From: Persephonella hydrogeniphila
GTDB taxonomy: Bacteria > Aquificota > Aquificia > Aquificales > Hydrogenothermaceae
Reading direction: 5' to 3'
Assembly: GCF_900215515.1 (NCBI RefSeq)
Contig: NZ_OBEI01000001.1
Location: forward strand, 434,001 to 498,000
DNA: 64,000 bases
Shown: positions 1-7,202 of the stretch, one piece after another
How positions within the stretch are numbered: position 1 is the first letter of the stretch
Layout of the letters: every line of letters starts with the position of its first letter
Program-made: the position numbers and the translations under genes
The notes under the pieces: model-generated
What the model was told of the DNA's origin: nothing
The model's database searches: none
The model's input: only the letters and a program-made list of their open reading frames with translations

Positions 1-628
1 AAGATGCTGTTGGATTGAGAATTATATTCCTGATTTTGAATTTTTTCCCATCTTTGTACATATCTAAGGCTGCAAGATAAGAATACTGTACAACCTTATT
101 GAAATGTTCCTTTATATCTCTGTATGTGTAATGAAAAAGAAAACCTTTTAATCTACCGATTTTACCATCAATGGTCAGATACTCGTGTACATTTCCACCT
201 TCCCATTTTGGGTTTGCAGATTTCCGTACAAGTCGCAAATTCCAGTCAGGTTGCCATGCGTAGTTCAGAGGCTTTCCCAGATATACAGTTTTTCTGTTTA
301 TTAAATATCCATCTGCTTCAGGCTTTCCTATTGCTTTTATTATTTCTTCTTTTAACTCTTCTGAAACAACCTCATCACAATCAAGGAATAAAATCCAGTC
401 CTGAGAGCATTTTTCTAAAGCTGAATTTTTCTGATCTTTATACCCTTTCCATTCTTCAATGAAAACTTTTGCTCCGTATCCTTTTGCGATTTCTACTGTT
501 TTATCTGTTGAACCGGAATCAACAACAATTATCTCAGATGCTATATCTTTTATAGACTCTAAAGTTTTCCCTATATTTTCCTCTTCATTATAGGATATCA
601 ACGCAACAGAAAGGGGTAGTCTGTTCAT
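1..628 (-). CDS. Family 2 glycosyltransferase, LPS-core type (partial, 3' end outside window)
   Basis: The reading frame is open from an ATG at 628 to the window edge, 209 codons, so the C-terminus is missing. The protein starts with a GT-A (family 2) signature: a first beta strand followed by SYNEEENIG, a VDSGSTDKT nucleotide-binding turn near residue 37, and a DCDE metal-binding motif near residue 83. The later W..NLRLVRK and GGNVHEYL segments are typical of the WaaE/KdtX-like glycosyltransferases that add a sugar to the LPS inner core at the cytoplasmic face of the inner membrane. That substrate is inferred from family resemblance only. It ends its own block: the next gene, moaA, lies 68 nt upstream on the same strand. 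Confidence 0.85.
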   Translation of the reverse strand, partial: MNRLPLSVALISYNEEENIGKTLESIKDIASEIIVVDSGSTDKTVEIAKGYGAKVFIEEWKGYKDQKNSALEKCSQDWILFLDCDEVVSEELKEEIIKAIGKPEADGYLINRKTVYLGKPLNYAWQPDWNLRLVRKSANPKWEGGNVHEYLTIDGKIGRLKGFLFHYTYRDIKEHFNKVVQYSYLAALDMYKDGKKFKIRNIILNPTAS

Positions 629-696
629 ATTTTTATATAACCTGATATTTTAAATAGGCTAAAATTATATTATATATTCAGATAAAAAGATACCAA

Positions 697-1665
697 CTAC
701 CCCCCTATACTTGTCATTATCCTTCTGCAGTCTGAGAATGCATACCCTGATTTAACTATTTTCTGGTTGGAAATCTCTTTTTCTATTAAAACCTTTTTAA
801 TAAATCTGTCTAATTCTTCATCTGTTCCGTACCTTACCACAGGTTTGGCATCAATCTCTTCATCTGTTCTGAGGCACAGCTTTATATGTCCCTCTGCTGT
901 TAATCTCAGTTTGGAACAACCATCACAGAAAGGGTTTGAGATAGGTGTTATAAATCCAACTTTTGTTCCTAATTTTGGTATTTTGTACACTCTGGCTGCT
1001 CCACTACCTATTGATATTGCAGGAACCAACTTTCCGTATTTTTCTTCTATCTGATTTTTAATTCTTTCCAGTGGTTGAACCTTGTCCTCAGACCAGTCTA
1101 TAAGCTCTCCCCCTATAGGCATCATCTCTATAAATCTGACCTCCACCCCATAGGCGGCACCAAACTCTACAAAATCAAGTGCTTCGTCTTCGTTCAGTCC
1201 TTTTACTATTACTGCATTTACTTTTATCGGGTCATATCCTAATTCTTTCGATACCCTTATCCCTTCAATAACATCTTCAAGTCTACCTTTTGTAATCTGA
1301 TAAAAAAGTTCAGGCTTAAGGCTATCTATAGATATATTAAGCCTATCAAGTCCCGCTTTTCTCAGTCTTTCTGCATGCTTGGATAAGGTTATAGCATTTG
1401 TTGTCATTGATATATCATTTATCTGGGGAATATCTTTTAACATCTTTACAAGTTCTTCAAGCTGTGGTCTTACAAGAGGTTCTCCTCCTGTTATCCTTAC
1501 TTTTCTGAGGCCATACTTTGTCATAGCTTTAACAAGTCTTGCTATCTCCTCATACCTTAAAATCTCATCATGGGGTACAAACTCCGAGTTATCTGGACGA
1601 CAGTAAAAACATTTGAGATTACATTTATCTGTTACAGAAACCCTCAGGTAGGATATCTCGTTCAT
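697..1665 (-). CDS. moaA: GTP 3',8-cyclase MoaA (molybdenum cofactor biosynthesis)
   Basis: Radical-SAM enzyme that, with MoaC, converts GTP to cyclic pyranopterin monophosphate, the first step of molybdenum cofactor synthesis. The 322-residue length is normal. The N-terminal SAM [4Fe-4S] cluster motif CNLKCFYC gives C15, C19 and C22. The second, substrate-side cluster is visible as CDGCSKLRLTAEGHIKLC near residues 248-265. The protein ends in the characteristic GG tail (SIGG) required for activity. ATG start with the purine-rich site AAGGAGAAGG just upstream. A 9-bp inverted repeat lies in the leader. No other moa gene is in the window, so the gene is solitary here. Confidence 0.95.
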   Translation of the reverse strand: MNEISYLRVSVTDKCNLKCFYCRPDNSEFVPHDEILRYEEIARLVKAMTKYGLRKVRITGGEPLVRPQLEELVKMLKDIPQINDISMTTNAITLSKHAERLRKAGLDRLNISIDSLKPELFYQITKGRLEDVIEGIRVSKELGYDPIKVNAVIVKGLNEDEALDFVEFGAAYGVEVRFIEMMPIGGELIDWSEDKVQPLERIKNQIEEKYGKLVPAISIGSGAARVYKIPKLGTKVGFITPISNPFCDGCSKLRLTAEGHIKLCLRTDEEIDAKPVVRYGTDEELDRFIKKVLIEKEISNQKIVKSGYAFSDCRRIMTSIGG

Positions 1666-1678
1666 CTTCCTTCTCCTT

Positions 1679-1737
1679 ACCGTTATTACTTTTAAGATAT
1701 AACAAAATTTTCAATATGGCAAGAAAGAAATAACGGT
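1679..1737 (-). repeat. Inverted repeat in the moaA leader
   Basis: Perfect 9-bp arms ACCGTTATT (1679-1687) and AATAACGGT (1729-1737) are separated by 41 bases. The moaA-proximal arm ends at the ribosome binding site. It could be an RNA stem or a protein-binding site. It does not look like the Moco riboswitch of enterobacterial moaA. The function is unknown. Confidence 0.4.
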
Positions 1738-1784
1738 TTTTAATGTAGGAATTTTGGGAATGATATTCATTGATACTGATCAAA

Positions 1785-2390
1785 TTATATTTTTTGAATG
1801 ACTACAAATTTTCTTTCTGGAAGTCCGTAAAACTTCATAGATAGGGTGTAAGGTTTAATCTCCTCTTCTATCTTTTTACCTTTCATCACTATCAGAAAAC
1901 CACCGTTTTTTAAAATTCTTTTTCCCCATTTTAAAACATCAAATATCTCTCCGGCTGCTCTGCTCACAACTATATCAAACTTTTCTTCTACTTCTTCAGC
2001 TCTCTGGCAAAACACCCTATATTCTATATTTAACTCTCTTTTAAGCATCTCTAAGAATATACATTTTTTCTGAACTGCTTCTATCAGAGATATATCTACC
2101 TTATCCCCATAGTAGATTTTCAGAGGAACTCCCGGAAAACCTGCACCTGAGCCTAAATCTGCGATTTTTTTCCCTTCAGGCTGTATTCCTGTTCTTTCAA
2201 AAAGTTTAACCAGTGTTAGACTGTCTAAAAAATGTTTTGTAATGATTTCTTCCTTTTTCCTTATAGATGTGAGGTTATAAACTTTATTCCATTTTGAGAG
2301 GGTATTTAGATAGATCTCAAATTTTTTCAGCTGATCTTCGTTTAGATGAATATTATTTTTCTCTGCAAGCTCTTTAAGTTTCTCTATCAT
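1785..2390 (-). CDS. rsmG: 16S rRNA (guanine-527-N7) methyltransferase RsmG (GidB)
   Basis: SAM-dependent methyltransferase that makes m7G527 in 16S rRNA. The 201-residue protein has the family SAM-binding motif ADLGSGAGFPGVPLKI near residues 77-92, an upstream YNLTSIR segment, and a downstream VVSRAAGE motif matching the conserved SRA element of GidB. The ATG start at 2390 overlaps the stop of the DNA glycosylase gene in an ATGA arrangement, indicating translational coupling in the rodZ-ogg-rsmG operon. In many bacteria gidB lies by the replication origin. Here there is no dnaA, parAB or mnmG neighbour and no cluster of DnaA boxes. Confidence 0.93.
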   Translation of the reverse strand: MIEKLKELAEKNNIHLNEDQLKKFEIYLNTLSKWNKVYNLTSIRKKEEIITKHFLDSLTLVKLFERTGIQPEGKKIADLGSGAGFPGVPLKIYYGDKVDISLIEAVQKKCIFLEMLKRELNIEYRVFCQRAEEVEEKFDIVVSRAAGEIFDVLKWGKRILKNGGFLIVMKGKKIEEEIKPYTLSMKFYGLPERKFVVIQKI

Positions 2391-3055
2391 TTCAATACTT
2401 TTCCTGTTTTTATATAAAAGATATAAAGATCAAGCTCAGCCTGTGTAAGTCCCAGGTCTGCTGATATTTTTTCAAGTGCCTCTTCACACTCAAGGTAAAC
2501 TTTTTTTGTGATAGTTTTTCTTGGTTTTACCAGTCCCTTTTCAAACAAAAATCTTGATATATGTCTGTCTATTATAGCCACATCATCAAAACCTATATTT
2601 CTTAAAAAATGGCTTGCTTCTTTGTATCCATATCCATAAATCTCTTTTACCAGTTTTTCCCTTGCTTTTTTACCGTCGTCTTCCCTTGATATTTCTATAA
2701 GAAAATCCTCTTTATCCCTCAGTTTTATTATTCTCTCTGCTCGCTGGGCTGCAAATCTATGACCTTTTTTTCTTATAACCTCAAAAAGTTTTTCAAATGG
2801 ATATTTTTTAAAACCTTCAATTCCTACTTCTTTTTGTATTTTTATTCCCATTACGGCAGAGGAATTTGCTGTCAAAATACAGAATGATGCTTCTGAAAGT
2901 ATGTCGGCCTGATAAGGCTGGATATCTACAAAAGGTCTAAAATCAAAAGTGGTAAGGTTTTTTTCTTTTAGATTTTTGAACTCTTTGATTCGCTGTTTTA
3001 CATATTTTTCTACTTCTTTTTTAGCTTGTTCTATCTCTTCCCTTGCAGGTATCAA
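2387..3055 (-). CDS. ogg: 8-oxoguanine DNA glycosylase/AP lyase, Ogg2 (archaeal-type) family
   Basis: Base-excision repair enzyme of the helix-hairpin-helix GPD superfamily that removes 8-oxoguanine and nicks the abasic site. The diagnostic Ogg2 block YGYKEASHFLRNIG (about residues 144-157) carries the presumed catalytic lysine, and VAIIDRHI supplies the catalytic aspartate. The length of 222 residues fits Ogg2, which lacks the extra N-terminal domain of eukaryotic Ogg1. The start is a TTG overlapping the rodZ-like stop (TTGA), with GGAAGAGAG upstream. Ogg2 enzymes are best known from archaea and some thermophilic bacteria, which fits a thermophilic Aquificota host. Confidence 0.88.
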   Translation of the reverse strand: MIPAREEIEQAKKEVEKYVKQRIKEFKNLKEKNLTTFDFRPFVDIQPYQADILSEASFCILTANSSAVMGIKIQKEVGIEGFKKYPFEKLFEVIRKKGHRFAAQRAERIIKLRDKEDFLIEISREDDGKKAREKLVKEIYGYGYKEASHFLRNIGFDDVAIIDRHISRFLFEKGLVKPRKTITKKVYLECEEALEKISADLGLTQAELDLYIFYIKTGKVLK

Positions 3056-3783
3056 CTCTCTTCCTTAGCCAGATTATAACCGTTGTAGAAGACTCCCTCA
3101 CTGTCGACAAATAGATTGTGAATCACTTTTCTTTCAAAATCAACCTGTTTATTATCAAATATGAGAACAAGGCTATTTGCGTTTCCTATAGTTTCAAATT
3201 TTATTTTGTCCTTGAATGAGAGATTTATCCTCTGTCCTTTTTTCAGTTTTATCACTTTTTCATTTCCATCGATATAAGCTGTTATCCACACATGATCCTT
3301 TGCTTTTAAACCTATATATTCTACTTTTTTACTGCTTTTGTTTTTGACTACAGGCAGGTCGTTTCTTTCTACTGTATAATCTCCGATTAATGCAAAGAAA
3401 TTTTCAAGATCGTTTTTTTCCTCTTTTTTTTCTGAGAAATTAAGCATTACAAATAGAGAACTTAGGGAAAAAACAAACATAGTTTTGAAAAATCTAATAA
3501 ATATATTCTCTTTCTCCTGTGAATCTTTCTGCTGCTTTTTCTTCGTTTTTTTAGGTGCTTCATCAAAATCTTTTTGGAGCTGGATGTCAAGCTGTAAATA
3601 ATCCATCAGTATTTTCATAAGGAAGTACGCATAGGGGTCTTTCCTGAGATAGTTTTCATCTTCCTCAAGTCTTCTGATAATATCTATAGGTATCTTGGTA
3701 ACTTTATGAACTTCTTCTCTGGAGAGCCCCCTTTTTTCCCTTTCCTCTTTACAAAGTTTTCCTGCTGTGATTAGATCAGTCAA
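3052..3783 (-). CDS. RodZ-like helix-turn-helix membrane protein
   Basis: The 243-residue protein has a Cro/RodZ-type helix-turn-helix at about residues 5-60 (CKEEREKRGLSREEV, then TKIPIDIIRRLEE), a basic lysine/glutamine linker, one membrane segment at about residues 96-114, and a beta-rich C-terminal part. That last part has WITAYIDG, KLKKGQRINLSFKDKI and IGNANSLVLIFDNK, matching the DUF4115-like periplasmic domain of RodZ. RodZ anchors MreB and shapes the cell, so this role is inferred. The start is a TTG at 3783 directly behind an 8-bp hairpin, with only a weak AGGG as ribosome site. A good promoter lies just upstream. Confidence 0.75.
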   Translation of the reverse strand: MTDLITAGKLCKEEREKRGLSREEVHKVTKIPIDIIRRLEEDENYLRKDPYAYFLMKILMDYLQLDIQLQKDFDEAPKKTKKKQQKDSQEKENIFIRFFKTMFVFSLSSLFVMLNFSEKKEEKNDLENFFALIGDYTVERNDLPVVKNKSSKKVEYIGLKAKDHVWITAYIDGNEKVIKLKKGQRINLSFKDKIKFETIGNANSLVLIFDNKQVDFERKVIHNLFVDSEGVFYNGYNLAKEES

Positions 3784-3806
3784 TACTAATACCCTAAGTT
3801 AGTATT
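3782..3806 (-). repeat. Hairpin covering the 5' end and start of the rodZ-like mRNA
   Basis: Perfect 8-bp arms AATACTAA and TTAGTATT flank a 9-nt loop (3790-3798) that contains the only AGGG purine stretch before the TTG start codon. The T-rich run lies 5' rather than 3' of the hairpin on the minus strand, so it is not an intrinsic terminator of queH. The predicted transcription start falls at the outer edge of the hairpin. Confidence 0.5.
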
Positions 3807-3812
3807 AAAAAA

Positions 3813-3842
3813 AGTATACCATCATTTTTTAAAATATATCAA
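3813..3842 (-). promoter_or_regulatory. Predicted housekeeping promoter of the rodZ-ogg-rsmG operon
   Basis: Minus-strand hexamers TTGATA (3837-3842) and TATACT (3813-3818) are separated by 18 nt. The -35 element lies inside the last codons of queH. The predicted start, near 3806, would give a leader of about 23 nt. Confidence 0.55.
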
Positions 3843-5080
3843 ATATTTACAGTATGTTTTTCAGAAAACCTTTTTCCAATGTTTCCAATTGTTTTTGCTC
3901 CATAGATAGCTATGCCTGTCTCCCCTTTAAGTATCGCCTGCCGGTTATCATCTATAGCCTTTTTTATATCGCTGTAACTGAATCCTTCACTCCCGTCTGC
4001 AAGTGTATCCGAGTGGAACTCTAAAATAGTACAGGCGTCTAAATTTCCTATAAACAGATTCTGGGATCTTCCATTTTCTTCAAACTCTGCCTTTAGCTGG
4101 AGCTCTACTTTTGCATTTTCTTTCAGCATATTTCCGTATTCTTTTCCAATTATAAATATAGGATGTGTAAAAAGTCTTGGCATCTCCAAAGATATCTCTT
4201 TTAGTGATGTATCTAAAATCCATATCTGTGCATTTGATTTATTCAGTTTTACTATCTTTTTATCTGTATCACTGATAATCTCTTTTACTTTTGCCCTGAG
4301 AACTCCTTTTATAGAATGTGAAAACCACAAGACTGTATGAGGTACCGGTTCTTTATTTATCTTTAAAGAAGAGGATAAAGCTCTCCAGTTCACAAAATTA
4401 AAGCTTTCCTCTGTGCATTTTAATCCAAGATTTTCAGCGTATTTTCTAATACTCTTTATAAAAGTTAATTCTTCTCTGCTTCCAGGAAGTCTTCCTCTAC
4501 CATAAGAAACAAGTTCTTTTATATACTCCCCTTTTTTCTGCTGAAACAGTGCATACATACAGCCACAGTAGTTCTGGTGGTAGAGCTGATACTCTCTGGA
4601 AAGTTTATTCATCTTTTCTATTCCGCCATTTTTTCTGAAATCTACAGATAAAAATTCTAGCTGGTATTTTGAGGCTACACTCTCTCCAACAGATTTTAAA
4701 ATTTCAAAATCTTTTTTAGGGCTCATCATCAGGACAGTTGTTATGGAATCAAAACCTCTCTCTTTTGCAAACTGGGCTGTCTTTTCTAATCTTAAATCGT
4801 GGCATACTGTACACCTTTCTCCCCTTTCCGGTTCATTTTCAAGACCTTTTACAGTATCAAGCCATATTTCCAGTTCATAAGGGGCAAGATGGCATTTTAT
4901 ACCAAGGTCGTTGCATACCCTCTCTGTTTCTATCCATCTTAGGAGGTACTCTTCTTCCGGATGGATATTTGGGTCATAAAAGTAACCCTCAATGTATGAG
5001 TCAGGAAATTCTTCTTTTAACTTTCTAAGTGCATACACCGCATCTACACCACAACATATATGAACAAGTATTTTTTTCAT
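3839..5080 (-). CDS. queH: Epoxyqueuosine reductase QueH
   Basis: Catalyses the last step of queuosine synthesis in tRNA, reducing epoxyqueuosine, as the non-homologous replacement of QueG. The N-terminal half (about residues 1-195) shows the DUF208/QueH pattern: ILVHICCGVD with adjacent cysteines at 9 and 10, YFYDPNIHPEEEY, GERCTVCHDLRL with a CxxC near residues 89-92, MMSPKKD, and YCGCMYA near residue 173. These are the cysteines that bind the iron-sulfur cluster and second metal site in the family. Residues 196-413 form a C-terminal extension without a motif I recognise. Long QueH forms exist, so this is not proof of fusion. The start overlaps the HNH-protein stop (ATGA). Confidence 0.88.
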   Translation of the reverse strand: MKKILVHICCGVDAVYALRKLKEEFPDSYIEGYFYDPNIHPEEEYLLRWIETERVCNDLGIKCHLAPYELEIWLDTVKGLENEPERGERCTVCHDLRLEKTAQFAKERGFDSITTVLMMSPKKDFEILKSVGESVASKYQLEFLSVDFRKNGGIEKMNKLSREYQLYHQNYCGCMYALFQQKKGEYIKELVSYGRGRLPGSREELTFIKSIRKYAENLGLKCTEESFNFVNWRALSSSLKINKEPVPHTVLWFSHSIKGVLRAKVKEIISDTDKKIVKLNKSNAQIWILDTSLKEISLEMPRLFTHPIFIIGKEYGNMLKENAKVELQLKAEFEENGRSQNLFIGNLDACTILEFHSDTLADGSEGFSYSDIKKAIDDNRQAILKGETGIAIYGAKTIGNIGKRFSEKHTVNI

Positions 5081-5580
5081 TCTTCCTCCTCTAAGTACCT
5101 TTTTAGAAGCTCTTCAACCATACTTGATACAGTTTTACCCTTTTTTTCAGCAATCTCAAACAGCTTCTCTTTCACCTCTGGATTTATAGATACAGTTAAT
5201 ATATCCCTTTTATCTGTCTTTTTCAGCTTTTTTTCTTTTCTTATACTGCTTACCCACTTGAGATTATCTGCACTGTTATTGTCTTTATTTCCGTCAATAT
5301 GTACCAGATATTTTTTTCCTTCTTTATTTTCAACAAAATACTCACCTACAAGCCTGTGGACATAAAAGAGCTTCTTTTTCCCTCTGTTGCTAAGCTGGAT
5401 TGTGTGGAAACCTTTTTTGTTTTTAAATGTTTTCATTCTAAACTGTTTATAGCTGTCTGGGAGTAGACCATATTTCAATCCTCTGTACACGAACCCTTTA
5501 TTACTGATGGCATAATCTGGAAAATCTTCTATCTGCTTAAGAATTTCTCCATCAAATCTGTAAATAAATTTTCCTTTCAT
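5077..5580 (-). CDS. NUMOD4/HNH-like protein fused to a ribbon-helix-helix domain
   Basis: The 167-residue protein seems to have three parts. Residues 16-60 resemble NUMOD4 (DFPDYAISNKGFVYR), a DNA-contact motif of homing endonucleases. Residues 74-111 match an HNH_3-type core (VHRLVGEYF, then VHIDGNKDNNSADNLKWVS, with H75, H94 and N107). Residues 126-163 form a ribbon-helix-helix fold (ILTVSINPEVKEKLFEIAEK, then SSMVEELLKRYL), a domain of small repressors. No intron or intein is apparent in queH, with which it overlaps by 4 nt (ATGA). It may be a domesticated homing nuclease or a DNA-binding regulator; nuclease activity is not shown. The ATG is preceded by CGGAGGAGAG. A perfect inverted repeat lies upstream. 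Confidence 0.7.
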   Translation of the reverse strand: MKGKFIYRFDGEILKQIEDFPDYAISNKGFVYRGLKYGLLPDSYKQFRMKTFKNKKGFHTIQLSNRGKKKLFYVHRLVGEYFVENKEGKKYLVHIDGNKDNNSADNLKWVSSIRKEKKLKKTDKRDILTVSINPEVKEKLFEIAEKKGKTVSSMVEELLKRYLEEEE

Positions 5581-5607
5581 CTCTCCTCCGATTATTTTAA
5601 ATGTACA

Positions 5608-5632
5608 TTATTATTGTATATTGCAATAATAA
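5608..5632. promoter_or_regulatory. 9-bp inverted repeat upstream of the HNH/RHH gene (candidate operator)
   Basis: Perfect arms TTATTATTG (5608-5616) and CAATAATAA (5624-5632) with a 7-nt spacer, 28 nt upstream of the gene start. Ribbon-helix-helix proteins usually bind such palindromes and repress their own promoter. Autoregulation is an inference. Confidence 0.45.
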
Positions 5633-5776
5633 ATATAATAGACATTATATTTGCAGTAAAGGATTTTTCCACAGAAAAAAGGAAAACCACACTTTTTATT
5701 TACGGAATTTTTCAGGAAATTTTTATAAAATTTCTGTATGCCGAAAGTTATGAAAAAGTAGTATGATATTATTGAG

Positions 5777-6733
5777 ATGATTAGATTATTTGTGAGAGAA
5801 GAGCAGAATATAAAGATAGTTAATGTAGAAGATCTATCTGTAAAATGTGAAAACCCTCAGAATGTTTTATGGATAGATATTATATCTCCCACACAGCAGG
5901 AGCTTGATTGGGTTTCTAAAGAGTTTGAGGTTGAGTTCCCATCAAAACAGGAAACTCAGGAGATAGAGATAAGCTCCAGATATTTTGAAGATGAAGAAAC
6001 AATAACAATCAATGCTTACTTTCTTATCACATCAGAGGGAGAAACTCCTTACAACGAAACAGTCACTTTTATTTTGAAGAAAAACCATCTGATAACAGTC
6101 AGATATAAAGAACTGAAAACATTTAAAGAGCTTGTAAAAAAGCTTATGCTCAATCCAAGTGCATACGAAGATGGATACTACATATTTGCCGGGATATTAG
6201 AGATAAGGATTGATACAGATGCAGACACTTTAGAGTTTATAACAAGAGAGATATCAAAATTAGGAAAAATTGTTTTTACAGGAATAGATATAACTGAAGA
6301 GATCTTAGAATCGATATCCTTTTATGAAGAAATGAATATGACTATCAGAGAAAATCTCATTGATAAACAGAGAGTTCTTTCCTCTTTACTAAAATCCTAT
6401 AAAATTCCTAAAGAAGTAAGGGAAGAACTGAGAATAATGATAAAAGATGTTAACTCTCTGATAGAGTACACAACATTTAACTTTGAAAGATTAGATTACC
6501 TGCAGAACACATTCCTTGGACTTCTGAATATACAGCAAAATCAGGTGATTAAAATCTTTACTATAATGTCGGTTATTTTTCTTCCGCCTACACTTATAGC
6601 AAGTATATACGGAATGAACTTCCAGTTCATGCCTGAGCTCAGCTGGAAATATGGATACCCATTTGCTATACTGCTTATGATAATATCCGCACTTATACCC
6701 CTGTTTATCTTTAAGAAAAAGGGCTGGCTTTAA
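5777..6733 (+). CDS. corA: CorA-family divalent cation (Mg2+/Co2+) channel
   Basis: Inner-membrane homopentameric magnesium channel. The 318-residue protein has a long acidic and helical cytoplasmic domain (about 1-250), then two C-terminal membrane helices. The signature GMN motif sits at residues 279-281 (SIYGMNFQFMPEL), between TM1 (IKIFTIMSVIFLPPTLIASI) and TM2 (FAILLMIISALIPLFIF), and the protein ends in a basic KKKGWL tail typical of CorA. I see no convincing Shine-Dalgarno before the ATG at 5777; TATGAT lies only 9 nt upstream, so a very short leader is possible. The small membrane-protein gene follows after 48 nt. Confidence 0.92.
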   Translation: MIRLFVREEQNIKIVNVEDLSVKCENPQNVLWIDIISPTQQELDWVSKEFEVEFPSKQETQEIEISSRYFEDEETITINAYFLITSEGETPYNETVTFILKKNHLITVRYKELKTFKELVKKLMLNPSAYEDGYYIFAGILEIRIDTDADTLEFITREISKLGKIVFTGIDITEEILESISFYEEMNMTIRENLIDKQRVLSSLLKSYKIPKEVREELRIMIKDVNSLIEYTTFNFERLDYLQNTFLGLLNIQQNQVIKIFTIMSVIFLPPTLIASIYGMNFQFMPELSWKYGYPFAILLMIISALIPLFIFKKKGWL

Positions 6734-6781
6734 GGAGAATTTTATTATATTTTTATACTTATCAAACTGTAGGAGAGGGAT

Positions 6782-7141
6782 ATGTCTGAACTTTCTAAGC
6801 CAGTTGATACCTCCATAGAAGAAAAAGAAGAAGCAAAAAAATCCATATCAGAGTACTACACATACGAAGATTTCCTACTGAACAGAAAAGTAACCATTCT
6901 GTACGGAATTACATTCTTTTTTATTTTCTTATCTGCTGTGGTTTCTGAAATCTTATCACTTGTTTTCGATGAAGGTCTTCTCAGTCCAGTTCAGGTGGTA
7001 TTCCATTCTGTCGCATTTGTCGGTTATGTTATCACATTTTACTATGTATACAAAAAACAGGATTACATAGAAAAGAAAAATACAGAGATATTTAAAAAGC
7101 AGGAAAAGATAGATCAAGAAGAGTTAAAAAGATTCCAGTGA
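6782..7141 (+). CDS. Small protein with two membrane segments, unknown function
   Basis: I do not recognise this 119-residue protein. It has an acidic N-terminus with the segment SEYYTYEDFLLNRK, two hydrophobic stretches at about residues 38-60 (VTILYGITFFFIFLSAVVSE) and 72-95 (VVFHSVAFVGYVITFYYVY), and a charged lysine/glutamate-rich C-terminal tail likely to be helical. GGAGAGGG precedes the ATG. It follows corA at 48 nt and is probably co-transcribed. Its stop abuts the sigma-28 promoter of flgK, so it is the last gene before the flagellar block. Confidence 0.7.
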   Translation: MSELSKPVDTSIEEKEEAKKSISEYYTYEDFLLNRKVTILYGITFFFIFLSAVVSEILSLVFDEGLLSPVQVVFHSVAFVGYVITFYYVYKKQDYIEKKNTEIFKKQEKIDQEELKRFQ

Positions 7142-7143
7142 TT

Positions 7144-7170
7144 GAAATATTTTCTGTTTTCTGCCGATAA
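7144..7170 (+). promoter_or_regulatory. Sigma-28 (FliA) promoter of flgK
   Basis: The -10 box GCCGATAA (7163-7170) is identical to the sigma-28 consensus. The -35 region GAAATATT (7144-7151) is a partial match to TAAAGTTT at the canonical 11-nt spacing. The predicted start is about 25 nt upstream of the flgK ATG. Confidence 0.8.
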
Positions 7171-7202
7171 TGTATCTAAAGAATAGTTTATGAGGTGCTG
7201 TA

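Noticed and set aside
3839-5080. queH as a novel fusion because of its 218-residue C-terminal extension.
   Set aside because: Long QueH/DUF208 proteins occur in other bacteria, so the extra region is not by itself unusual.
1785-5673. Possible replication origin: gidB/rsmG, a perfect DnaA-box sequence TTATCCACA at 3282-3290 and a one-mismatch box at 5665-5673.
   Set aside because: The perfect box is isolated inside the rodZ-like coding region and the other is single. There is no cluster, no dnaA, dnaN, parAB or mnmG neighbour, and no AT-rich unwinding region between boxes.
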